Assembly (NCBI GenBank): GCA_017893485.1
Contig: CM030361.1
Coordinates: 138,216,461 to 138,280,460, forward strand
Direction of reading: 5' to 3'
DNA from: Hemerocallis citrina
Lineage: Eukaryota > Streptophyta > Magnoliopsida > Asparagales > Asphodelaceae
DNA length: 64,000 nt
Each line of letters begins with the position of its first letter. The stretch's first letter is position 1. The notes beneath the pieces were generated by a model. That model was not told the origin of the DNA and ran no database searches. It was given only the letters and a program-made list of their open reading frames with translations. This document shows, piece by piece, positions 1 to 9,821 of the stretch. Both the position numbers and the translations under genes were made by a program.

Positions 1-335
1 CCCTTAAGCCTCGACACCAAACGGTGATCTCGAGCACGTGGGTAGATTTTTCAAGCTAAGGTAACGGAGCTCGTCGCTCTACGCCGACCCTTAAGTCTCG
101 ACACCGAACGGTGAGCTCGAGCACATGGTTAGATTTCTCAAGCTAAGACAACAGAGCTCGTCGCTCTATGCCGACCCTTAAGTCTCGACACCGAACGGTG
201 AGCTCGAGCACATGGGTAGCTTCCTTAAGCTAAGGCACCGGAGCTTGACGCTCGACGTCGTCCTAAATAATAGTAAAGGGCATACTCCTGGTAGGAATAT
301 CGTTCATCAAGTCAAATCTTTATAGAGGGTAAAGA
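1..335. repeat. 87-bp tandem array, outer end of a Tat-like Gypsy derivative
   Basis: About three units of 87 bp are seen: the motif CTCGACACC recurs at 10, 97 and 184. Each unit carries a CTCGAGCAC motif and a GGTAG...CAAGCTAAG core. The large array at 13085-14925 has the same order of motifs (CCTCGACG, CTCGAGCAC, GGGTAGCTTCC, AAGCCAAG). I therefore read this as the far end of the same retroelement, on the 3' side of its minus-strand gag gene. The last 75 bases are unique and lead to the insertion site of LTR A. No gene is visible. Confidence 0.7.
331..335. repeat. TSD AAAGA, left copy (LTR A)
   Basis: AAAGA immediately precedes TGTAATACCC at 336 and is repeated exactly at 3567-3571, directly after GGGTGTTACA. 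Confidence 0.9.
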
Positions 336-871
336 TGTAATACCCTAAATTTTCTTTTTAATAAAATATTGACTTTCACGTGTTGTGCACGTGAAAATTT
401 CATATGTATATTATTTATTTATTTTTATATACAAAATCTCTTTTGATAGTATGAACAATTATTTTTCTTTTCCTTTATTTTCCTAAAAAGCTTAATTTTC
501 TAAAAAAGCCTAAAACACTAATTAATTGTTTTAGCCCACTTTAATTTATTACTATTTTGTTGTTTGGCCCACAACCTAAGCCCACTATTTATGAAGCCCA
601 CCAATTTAATAAATTAATTAAATGACCACACTTGTCATGAAGAGACAAAATGTGAACAATTTAATTTATTAAAATTGTACAAACTTTTAATTAAGGGTAC
701 TAGGTGGCACGTGCGGAGCACGTAGTGTGCATTGCACACAAAGTAGGGCCGGATTGTGCATAGGAGTGGTTTGTGTACATGGGTAGTTACTATAACTCCT
801 ACTCTCATCCTAACCCTCCATTCTATAACCATCCATTGAATCCTAGCCCTCCAATCTACTTCAAAATTATG

Positions 872-879
872 TATAAATA
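872..879 (+). promoter_or_regulatory. Candidate TATA box of solo LTR A
   Basis: TATAAATA lies about 540 bp inside the LTR, followed by CCCCATAGC and an AG-rich stretch. The position and context fit a U3/R boundary. No transcript evidence is available from sequence alone. Confidence 0.5.
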
Positions 880-1582
880 CCCCATAGCTGTTTCTCATCT
901 TAGTACAATAGAAAATTTGTTAAAGAGAGAAAAGATTAGAGTGAGAAAAGATTGAGAATTTTGGGAAGGAAAAGATTGAGTAGCTTCTAGTGTGAGTGTT
1001 CCCTTGGAGGCCGGCTATTCAACCCCAACTTGAAGCTTCAGTTTTGGCAAGGAGCAAGGAGGAGGAGGCGTGCATCGCAATCTAGGAAGCTCTAAGGGAT
1101 TTCTCTTCGTTTCTTCAAAAAGGTGGGTGTTTCTCATGACTTCTAAATTAGAGACCATGCTAGGTTTTGTGCTAATTATGCAAGAAGAAATGAATGCCAT
1201 TATATTGCTCCTCGTTAATATTATGATTAAAATGAAAATGGAACACAAGTATAATTGTATGAAATAAATAGGGAAACTTAATGAAGTGGTATGATTAATG
1301 TTATGTTATTTTAATCTAGCATACTGAATTGGGATAAATGTTTATCTCTTTAGAAAAAATGATGATTATGGGAAAATACGTTTTCTTTGAAGTCGTGATT
1401 GTGTGGAAAAATACTAGTCGTAAGAATCCCTACATTAAATAGAAAACCATGCTTGTGGTGATGGTAGTCAAATAAAGATGCATGTGCGTGTTGATAAATG
1501 AACATATTGTAGTTTAACTAAAATGTTGTGTACTAATCGAAAGGGAAGAAGAAATGTTTCCATACTTTAAATTTTAATACTG

Positions 1583-1880
1583 ATCAGTCGACCGAATATA
1601 GGTAGTAGTCAACTGACCTAATTATAAAAATCCTTCGAGTTTAAAACCCTCCAGAACAGCCGACTGGTCTGAGTAACAGTCGACTGCTCCGCAATTTGTA
1701 TTTTTGAGTTTAAAACCTTGCATAATAGTCGACTGCCCCGCAATTTGTATTTTAGAGTTTAAACACTGCAGAACAGCCGACTGGTCATGTGTAGCAGTTG
1801 ACTATTCCGAACATTTTCTTGAATATTTTTCTTTTGCTGAACAGTCGACTGGCTATGTTTTGAGCCGACTGTCCAGACTC
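1583..1880. repeat. Degenerate repeats with GTCGACTG / GCCGACTG motifs inside LTR A
   Basis: About eight copies of a dyad-like motif (CAGTCGAC, CAGCCGACTGG, CAGTCGACTG) occur in 300 bp. Part is organised as degenerate units of about 80 bp that begin GAGTTTAAAA and contain GCAATTTGTATTTT. The motif is close to the palindrome CAGTCGACTG. It could be a U3 control region or simple tandem decay; sequence alone does not decide. Confidence 0.6.
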
Positions 1881-3039
1881 TTTTTCAACATCTTAGATTC
1901 TAATTTTACTTTGTGATAAAAATAAATGTATATACTGTTTGAAAGAGATGAATGAAGATTGGATGTGACAATTTAGAAAAATAAATTTTATTTGTCCTTG
2001 CACGAAATTGTATATGAAGTGAAGTGAATTGTTCTATTGAAATTATGAAAGGTTTTACGATTATGAATGCTATGAACATGACAATGAAATCCTGATGTAA
2101 TCATGAAAAATAAACTTATGAGTTTGAAATACTTGATTCTTGTGTAATTATGAAATTGAAAATTAGAGTGTAGCTAAGCCTCATACCGGTATTGGAAAAG
2201 AAATAAATTGAAATGAAATTTGAAATGAAAAGACCAAGATTTGGGTCATGTTGAATAAAGAATTAAGACCGGTATAGTGGAAAGGCTAACTCTAAAGAAT
2301 TGATTTGTTCATGATTCTAATAAACTAAGGACTAGATACATAGTGAAGATGTGGTGATGAAAGTAAGAGAAAAACACGAGTATGAGGGCAATCGGATTGA
2401 CGGTGTGAGAGTGATTCACAGACTGCCTGCTTGATGCGCCATGACATGACGTGAGCACTACTCCAGAATTATCATCCCGGTGGCGACGCTTGTGGGGTGT
2501 TTTGGTGACTACGGGTGGTGCCATTGTTCCATGGCGGAGGCTGAATTGTCCATAGTCTGCCTGCTTGATGCGTCATGTCAGTGCGTGGGATTTCCCTCCA
2601 GACTGCATGGACATGGGCTCGTAGATCATAGAACATCTAGGATACTTACCGTAGTTACTGTAATATTTTAAGTCATGGCGAGGGATCGAACCCTATAAGA
2701 TGAAGTACGATTAAGGGCTTGCCCTCGGACCTATGTAGTATGGGATGCATAGAATCCGAACAAGTGCGTATTAGCTAGTGTCATATAACATAACAACTGC
2801 ATTAAGGACTAAGTGCACAACACGACACAACATCAATAGGATAGTCCCTTTAACTTTGTTTTGTGAACAAGTTTGTGATTTTGTTAAGAAATGAGAATCG
2901 TTATACTGTTTCCGGCATAGAGAGGATGGCCGTGTATAATTTTCGTCGGTTGAATAAACAGACGTACCCACAGTTTTGTATGCAGGGAAAATGGTCTGAT
3001 AAAGATTAAAGGAGAACTGATGCTTAGAGATTATTCAAA

Positions 3040-3366
3040 CTAGTATCATGCACGTGCGATGCACGTGGGGAAAGAAGGAAAAAGTAAAAAAAAATGGAAA
3101 ATAATTTCCAAACTGATCCACTGTCGAAAATATTTACCAAACTGGTCCACTTTCGCACGTGCACGCGGAGGAAGAAGGGAAAAAGACAAAAAAGGAAAAT
3201 AATTTCCAAACTGATCCACTTCCGAAAATATTTACCAAACCGGGCCACTTTCGAAAATATTTACCAAAGTGGGTCATTTTGTCGACACGTGCGCTGCACG
3301 TGCTGGCTTCAAAATGACATCAATGACAACTGACACTAACCCCTTCTCCCATTATAATAGTAGAGA
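3040..3366 (-). mobile_element. Small non-autonomous Helitron
   Basis: On the minus strand the element starts TCTCTACTATTATAATGGG (from 3366) and ends ...ATGATACTAG (CTAG at 3043-3040). It lies between a 5' A and a 3' T, the usual Helitron A^T target. A perfect 7-bp stem with a 3-base loop (CACGTGC-ATC-GCACGTG, 3051-3067) lies 7 bases before CTAG, as expected of the family's 3' terminator. The interior holds imperfect repeats around ATATTTACCAAACTGG. It has no coding capacity. The same 5' end occurs at 19612. Confidence 0.85.
3051..3067 (-). other. Helitron 3' hairpin
   Basis: CACGTGC and GCACGTG form a perfect stem close to the CTAG end. Helitrons use such a hairpin as a transposition stop signal. 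Confidence 0.8.
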
Positions 3367-3566
3367 TATTGTTGTACTTTTATGTAATAATGTTGTAATT
3401 TGCTTCCGCTGTGAAATGTAAAGTGTAAAGATTCCATGTAACTCTGATGTAAAGTGAAAAGTTTTAAATTCCTTGTAAAATTGTACGAAAGAAGCGTAAA
3501 GATCCTGTGGAATCTCGAATTCAGTTGTATTTGGAATTCAGGGTATTTGGAATTCGGGGTGTTACA

Positions 3567-3872
3567 AAAGAGATATGCAGCAGCCCTAAGTCATTCTCTG
3601 TACGATCGTTACTTCCATTTTGTATGCAACCTTTTCATGCTAAACCCCAAGCCTCGGCACCATGTAGCCCTCGCAGGCTTGGGATGGTTTTCAACCCCCA
3701 CGTCCTCGTGTCTGGGCTCAAACTCCGAGTACCAAAAATGGTTTCATCGGGACGATCAGTCTCAAACCTTCTGCAGGGTTGGACCTTTACCAAAAAGAAT
3801 CCATTAAGATTTAGGGCATTCGCCTTCGACAAGCGCACCGAACCTCGAACCGGTGATCGACCCACCTCTCAC
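3567..3872. other. Retroelement segment between the two solo LTRs
   Basis: When LTR A and LTR B and one copy of each TSD are removed, 330-335, 3572-3872 and 8864 onward join into one stretch. This segment is therefore part of the Tat-like element. It has no credible gene. It contains short GCCTCG and CCTCGAAC motifs like those of the tandem arrays. Confidence 0.7.
3868..3872. repeat. TSD CTCAC, left copy (LTR B)
   Basis: CTCAC precedes TGTAACCCCT at 3873 and is repeated exactly at 8859-8863 after GGGGCGTGACA. Confidence 0.9.
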
Positions 3873-4157
3873 TGTAACCCCTGTTTCCTCAAATATGTAT
3901 TTTCTGTATTTTAAAATTTTCGTAAATTATTTTTATTGTTTTAATTCTTTTTGTCAAATTTGTACTATTGGATCTCCTATTAAAATCTTTTTTTTCGTTC
4001 AATAATTTTATTTGTAAATATTTCTATGACTTCTATACTGTAATACAAATTACATTTTATTACAAACAATAATTATCTATTATTTTATTGTAATATAAAC
4101 CATATTTAAAATCCTATTTTCTCGTATTGGATTTTTCTCCTAAACCCAATTAACCAA

Positions 4158-4166
4158 ACCCACATT
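4158..4166. repeat. 9-bp TSD ACCCACATT, left copy (MULE)
   Basis: ACCCACATT ends at 4166, just before GAATTTTTTCCC, and is repeated exactly at 5545-5553 just after GGGAAAAAATTC. A 9-bp duplication is the hallmark of Mutator-like elements. Confidence 0.93.
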
Positions 4167-5544
4167 GAATTTTTTCCCTAAATGACCCTTTTTATGAAAG
4201 TATGGACACAAACGACCTGTTTTTTTTTTTAATTCCACAAACGCCCCACTCGCTTTTTGAAAAAGCGAGTGTGGTATAAACCATCGCGCTTTTTCAAAAA
4301 GCGAGTATTGGGGTTCAGAAAATTTGAAAAAGCGAAGACTCGCTTTTTGAAAAAGCGAGTGTGGTATAAACCATCCCGCTTTTTCAAAAAGCGAGTCTTA
4401 GTGTTCAGAAAATAAGAAACCTAAGACTCGCTTTTTGAAAAAGCGGGATGGTTTATACCAAACTCGCTTTTTCAAAAAGCGAGTCTTGGCTCTCATCAAC
4501 AATATTTCTACTTCTACTTCATCACCTCTCATCATCACTACTTCCCTTCGCAAGTTGAAGTCTATAATGTCTGAAAGTGAGAGGAACAAGCGATGCGTTC
4601 AAGAGTCATCGGAGGCGATCAACTTCTTGGCTTCATTAATCATAGAGGGCAGCAGCAGCAGCTGCAGTACTGAAGATGAAGAAGAAGAAGTAGTGATTGA
4701 TGAAGCACTTCACCTTCTTTACTCTCTTCAGTTAAAAGAAGAAGGCGTTGCTCGTCTTTTTGAGGCAAAGCCTCAGTTTGTGGAGTCATTAACTGCTGTT
4801 TTACAGCGATCCAACTATCAGTGCCGAGCTTACGCAATCCTACTGCTCAAATCTCTATTCATGGTAACTTGTCATTCTAAAATGTTGAGTTTGAAGGAAG
4901 AGCTTCTAGTACAAGTGGTGAAGGTACTAAAGGACAGAATATCATACCAAGCAACCAAGGCAGCACTCCAAGTGCTAGGTATAGTGACTTCATTTTCAAA
5001 GAACAAAGTGAAGGCAGTCGAAGCCGGTGCAGTGCAAGTGCTGATCGATCTATTGTGGGGAATGCAGCGGGATCGCTGTGGTGTCGAAGAAGCTGGTTAG
5101 GTTTTCGGTTGCAGCGAGCGAGAGGGCGGTGAAGATAATGCATGCAATTGCCAAATTCTCACCGGGTTCTTCTAGAGTTTTGAAGGAGATGTTGGAGGTG
5201 TGTATGGAGTCTTAGTGTTGAGAATTTGCCACTTTTTGAAAAAGCGGGTTTGGTATAAACCATCCCGCTTTTCCAAAAAGCAAGTCTTAGGTTTCTTATT
5301 TTCTGAACACTAAGACTCGCTTTTTGAAAAAGCGGGATGGTTTATACCAAACTCGCTTTTTCAAAAAGCGAGTCTTCGCTTCTTCAAATTTTCTGAACTC
5401 CAAGACTCGCTTTTTGAAAAAGCGGGATGATTTATACCACACTCGCTTTTTCAAAAAGCGAGTGGGGCGTTTGTGGAATTTAAAAAAAAAACAGGTCGTT
5501 TGTGTCCATACTTTCATAAAAAAGGTCATTAAGGGAAAAAATTC
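4167..5544. mobile_element. Pack-MULE with long TIRs carrying a U-box gene fragment
   Basis: The 1378-bp element starts GAATTTTTTCCCTAAATGACC and ends in its inverse, with a perfect 9-bp TSD. The TIRs are about 320 bp each (4167-4487 and 5229-5544). Each TIR contains several dyads of the type CTCGCTTTTT/AAAAAGCGAG, joined by a spacer reading GTGGTATAAACCAT. There is no transposase. The interior is a fragment of a PUB22/23-type E3 ligase gene. The known class is Pack-MULE: non-autonomous Mutator elements that carry host sequence. Confidence 0.92.
4567..5215 (+). pseudogene. PUB22/23-type U-box E3 ligase, ARM-repeat fragment captured by a MULE
   Basis: The reading frame from ATG 4567 begins MSESERNKRC and continues through alpha-helical ARM-type sequence (DEALHLLYSLQL, SRAYAILLLKS-like CRAYAILLLKS, AVEAGAVQVLIDLL). 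This order matches the C-terminal half of plant PUB22/PUB23/CMPG1-type ligases. The N-terminal U-box, which binds the E2, is absent, so it cannot be a working ligase. Near 5065 about 20 codons are missing and the frame shifts; the expected sequence resumes as VVSKKLVRFSVAASERAV and ends at TAG 5213-5215, where MULE TIR sequence begins. An open frame from 4435 starts in the left TIR and is in frame with the ARM part, so a TIR-ARM fusion peptide is possible. The parent genes are usually intronless, so the capture route cannot be judged from introns. Confidence 0.88.
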
Positions 5545-6269
5545 ACCCACATTACCCTATTACCCAAGCCCATTTATTAATTTAACCCATCAGACCCAAC
5601 TTTTAACTACCCAAATACCCAAACCCATTAATGCCCCACCCGAAACCCATACACCCCATATATTAACCCCTACATTTCTCCTGTTCACCTTCCCTATCAA
5701 AACCCTACCCAGCCGCCTCCATCCCGCTCGACTCTCTCCCTCACCCCGTTCTCCCCCACTCAACACGAGCCGCCTATCTTCTCAACCCGATCTCCTCCCC
5801 TCGGCGTCATGACCTGCGCCGCGACGCTGCGAAGTCGCAACGCCGCCTTGCACCCCCAGGCCCCCGTCCACCTGCCTCTCCTCGACGACCACAGCGACTG
5901 CACCCGATGACCTTCCGTTGTTCCTCCGCAGTGCCAGTCTCTGCAACCCGACACCTCTCCCTGTTCTCCCTGTCGCAACACCCCCCGAGCACCCCCAACA
6001 GCCGGTGCCCGTGCACAGCGTCTCCACCTCTCCCTTACGCTGCGCCCATCGAAGACGTTGCCGACCAGCGACAGCGCACCATGCGCTGCTTCTCCCGACT
6101 CCAGCGAAGCCCCGCAGTGCACCCCCCTGCTCCGCCAGTCGCCGACCTCCTCCTGCTCACCTCGCGACACTATCGGCAACGCGCCGGCAGCCTTGTCCGC
6201 CATCGTCCGCCACGCCACTGCCCTGGCAGCCGTCACCGACCTCCGCAGTGTACAGTTTTCCCCTGGCTA

Positions 6270-6700
6270 TTCTCTTGATGGATTTTGATCAGAGTGATTG
6301 TGGGTCGTCCGTTCGATCAGATCTTGATCTCTTGATCCTGATTGTTTGATCTTCTTGATCTCATCGTGATTGAGATCAGATCAGATCGATCATCAACAGT
6401 AGCTCTTGATCACAGCCATCCGATCCTTTATTTGATCATCACCAAGCCATTGGATCTAGGTCGTCCGATCGTCGATCATCGTGATCGTGATCATCGTCTC
6501 CATCATCATCAAGATCTTGATCTCGACCGTTGGACCTCTTTTGATCATTGCGATCGTGATCACCATCTTGATCTTGATCGTGATCTTGATCTTGATCTTC
6601 GATCTCAGCCGTCTGATCGATCGATCACACTTGATCTCGGCCCTTGATCGTGATCGTCTCGTTCGTCTTCTACTTGGTAAGTAAATCATTTGATCCACTT
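6270..6700. repeat. GATC-dense low-complexity tract in LTR B
   Basis: I counted about 37 GATC sites in roughly 420 bp, mostly as TTGATC or GTGATC. About two would be expected by chance. The tract is a decayed TGATCT-type microsatellite inside the LTR. No protein or RNA gene is supported. Confidence 0.75.
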
Positions 6701-7699
6701 TTTGTTCCCATTCATCAAGTTGTCAATCATGGTAAATTTACTATTTTTGTACTCTTCTAATCCTTATATGTTTTATGTATGTTCGATCTTCACCGTTCGA
6801 TCGTAATCATCATCGAGATTCGTGTCAGATCGTGATTATCGTGATCGTTTGCTCGTCGCCGTGTCGTCGGGATCCGTTCCCGTCATCCGTCGGATTCATC
6901 GTCTTCTCCCCAAAAGGCAAGTATTCATCTTGTACATATTTTTGTTCTAGTACAAGCATTTCTTGAAAATACTACAAATAGTTAGAAATTGTGATGCTTT
7001 CTTGACTGTCGTTGTTGATCAATTATTAAACCTCCTCAATTTCATAATCTTAAGAGTCACAATAAATTCATTGTATTATATTACAACTATTTGAACATAT
7101 TTTACCCCCTGAACACATGGACACATGAAATTAAGGAGTCATAGATTTGTAGACATATGTTATATCTTGTATTTGATGAACTTGCATCCATTTAGCTTGG
7201 AAAACAATTATTACTTGCTGTTTTGATAACCATTACCCCGTATTTATATCACACATTAACCTAGAAGCCTAATTACCAATTATCATGCAACCTAAACATG
7301 TAAAACATTTCCATATGTTACTGTCCTGGATCTTGTTATGCTGTTTTGACCCCTTTAACATTATAATTTGAACCTGAGCTCTGAATAGAAAACGTAGCTC
7401 TGGATGTCTAGATGTCGATAGCCTCTGGAATTTTTGAATTTTGAGCTACGGTCTAGGAGATATCGCAGTTCTGGTACAGCAACGTTGTGCTGTCCAGATT
7501 TGGAATTTTCGTTGTTCGTGTTATTTCTTATCCATGTGGACCCTCGAATATGCCATATAAATATCCTAAACTTGTCCCATGTCCATGCTTACGATTTCTT
7601 GACTCGTTTCACACACTTGCATACTTTCTTGATAAGAATTAATAAAAGTAACAAGTCGGGGTTTAAGGGAAATACCATAGTAGTGGACAATATAGGTAA

Positions 7700-8240
7700 G
7701 TGTACTCGGAAGGGGGCCCGTGTTTTCCAGTACTCGGTTCATGAACCTGTTGCACTTGATGTATTCATGGAGCCAGTTACTTGGCTCATGAACCTGTTAT
7801 ATTCATGAACCCACTGTGTGGGTCTTGAACCTGTTAGTATTCACGAACTTGCTTCGTGAACCTGTGATTTATTTTCGTATTCATAAACCGTGCCTGCTTG
7901 ATACTTGATACCTGAGTACGCCATCCTATAGACTCCATTACTAGGTCTAAACGTAACTGATTTGACCGTAGCAACCATATAGTAAAAGTATGGATGCATG
8001 AAGTGCTACCTAGATAGTAATAACTACAAGACTTGAACATGATATCTGCTTACTCGATACTTGATTATATGATACATGAAACATGATACGTGAGACTTGA
8101 AACATGAAACTTGAACTTGACAACTTGTTACCTGATACTCGACAACTTGTTACTTGAGACTTGACACTTGAAATAAAATTTTGACACTAGACTTGGCACT
8201 TGTTACATGATACTAGACTTGAGACTTGTCACTTGATGTT
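7700..8240. repeat. ACTTG / GATACTTGA microrepeats in LTR B
   Basis: Short degenerate repeats such as CATGAACCTGTT, GATACTTGATA, ACTTGACAACTTGTTAC are spread over about 540 bp. The minus-strand copy of this LTR has a different, well-ordered 69-bp array in a comparable part (40850-41257), so this part of the LTR is length-variable. Confidence 0.6.
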
Positions 8241-8863
8241 AGATACCCCTACAGGTTTACTTGTCATGTGTTTTACCATTAGCAATTGTTATCCAGCCCG
8301 TTTACTAAGATGTCCCTCTTGCTAACTAGTTCTTGGTTTTTCCACAACTTGTTATATCTCTGTTACATTCTTGAATCCAATTCTTGTTTCCCATTACTTG
8401 TACGCATTTTTACTATTTGTGGCCCTAGCTTGCACTAAGGGCATTCTCTCTTGTTTTTCCCTATTTTTCCTTTTTATATTTATTAAGCAGACTTTGGAGA
8501 CGTGCTATCTGCTGGAATCGGTGAGCAGACGTTCTAGGCCTTGCTTGGGAAAGCTTTCTTTAATCATTTCATTTTGTAATTGAGTTATTTCTTTTGTTGT
8601 TGCTTAAGACTTGTAACGGGCTTATGTTCCCGAGTTTTATCTTTGGTCCAGACATTGAAAACTATTTGGATATTATTAATGTTTCAATTGTTTTCTGTTG
8701 CTTAATAAATTATTCATGCATGCTTGGTTATATATAAATCTTGTTATATTCCTGTTATGATGCTGAGTCGATCCTACAGCTTATGGATGATGTTAAAATC
8801 ATTCGCTGGGCTTCGTCACGCACTCGTATTCCATATTTTTGGGAAGCGGGGCGTGACACTCAC

Positions 8864-9300
8864 CCGCTGCCAACTTGGGATAAACAACACTTGTAGCCTT
8901 TACCCCAAATTGTCAGAGGGTGGCAGGAGAGCCACCGACCCAGGGCTCTCGAATCGGAAGATCATTCAGAACACTCGCCATCGGCGAGCTCCCCGAGCCC
9001 CCTATCCGGGATCGACCATCCTCTCACCCCCTGGCAACTCGAGATAAACAACGCTCGTAGCCGCTACCCCGAATTGTCAGAGGGTGGCAGGAGAACCACC
9101 GTTCTAGGACTCCCAAGCAAAAATTTTTGTTATGGCACTCACCTTCGGCAAGCACCCCAAGCATCGTCTCCAGCATCGACCCCCCTTTCACCCGCTGGCA
9201 ACTTGGGATAAACTGCGCTGATAACCGTTATCCCAAATTGTCAGAGGGTGGCAGGAGAGCCACCGGTGACAACAACTCATGATGAAGTGAGGAGAACTCT
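8864..9300. repeat. About 160-bp repeats, 2.5 copies, in the Tat-like element
   Basis: Three blocks begin ACCCGCTGCCAACTTGGGATAAAC (or close) and contain AATTGTCAGAGGGTGGCAGGAG at about 8907, 9070 and 9235. They lie on the 3' side of the minus-strand gag gene. The blocks contain GCCACC/GGTGGC dyads. No coding function is visible; 9301-9820 likewise shows no credible gene. Confidence 0.7.
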
Positions 9301-9821
9301 GGCAAGGAGGGGTGGATTTTATAGCCCCCAGAGTGACCACATTTATGACATAGGAGTCGAATCGTCAGAAGGTGAAACGTCCCCCATTAATGGCGTGGAA
9401 AGACGAAAAGTCCCCCATTAATAGCGTTGGAAGTCGAAACGTCCTCTATTGTAGGGCTCTCAGGATTCCTTTCCCTCATCACCCTGTCGCTCGGGCACGA
9501 CCACCAACCCGGGTTTCGAGGTCCCGTCCTCAGAAAGCGAAAGCCTCAGTTCCCTCAAAGAATGGAGGAGCCAGGCCCCGGACCTGGACCGAGCCTTCCT
9601 CGACCCCGTGTCATCACCTCTCCACGAGATTTCTCCACCTCACAAGTTTCTGACCCTCGGCTCGGCCCCAAAACCAAGTGAGGGCCCAAACTCAAGCCCT
9701 CAACGTATCCTCAAAAACAAATTCAGATGGGTCGAAAAGCTTATTCTTTATTATAACGCTCCGGAGGGCCACAATACAATAAGGTTTATTACAACAACTA
9801 GCACTTCGGCCTAAAATATCC

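Larger units (their letters stand above)
336..3566 (+). mobile_element. Solo LTR A, large LTR retrotransposon (Gypsy-like)
   Basis: The element starts TGTAATACCC and ends GGGTGTTACA, which are near-perfect inverted ends with TG...CA termini. It is flanked by AAAGA on both sides. No gag, pol, primer-binding site or polypurine tract lies between the ends, so this is a single LTR left by recombination between two LTRs. It is 3231 bp long, of which 327 bp is a nested Helitron. A TATAAATA at 872-879 suggests transcription on the plus strand. It sits inside the Tat-like element that continues at 3567. Its lineage is inferred only from its size and the TGTAACACCC-type ends. Confidence 0.88.
3873..8858 (+). 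mobile_element. Solo LTR B, giant LTR with nested Pack-MULE
   Basis: Starts TGTAACCCCTGTTTCC and ends GGAAGCGGGGCGTGACA; the two ends are near inverted repeats. CTCAC flanks both sides. Without the MULE and one copy of its TSD it is about 3.6 kb. A second copy of almost the same length lies on the minus strand at 40236-43825. The interior has a CT/CCG-rich stretch (5690-6250), a GATC cluster (6270-6700) and ACTTG-type microrepeats (7700-8240). No pol or gag is present. Open frames in 5324-6349 are low-complexity and I do not call them genes. Confidence 0.88.

Noticed and set aside
3454..3914. Overlapping frames spanning the right end of LTR A
   Set aside because: They cross the LTR boundary and the next LTR start; no domain.
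5324..6349. Several overlapping open frames as genes
   Set aside because: CCG/CT-rich LTR B sequence and MULE TIR; no domains and frames overlap in all phases.
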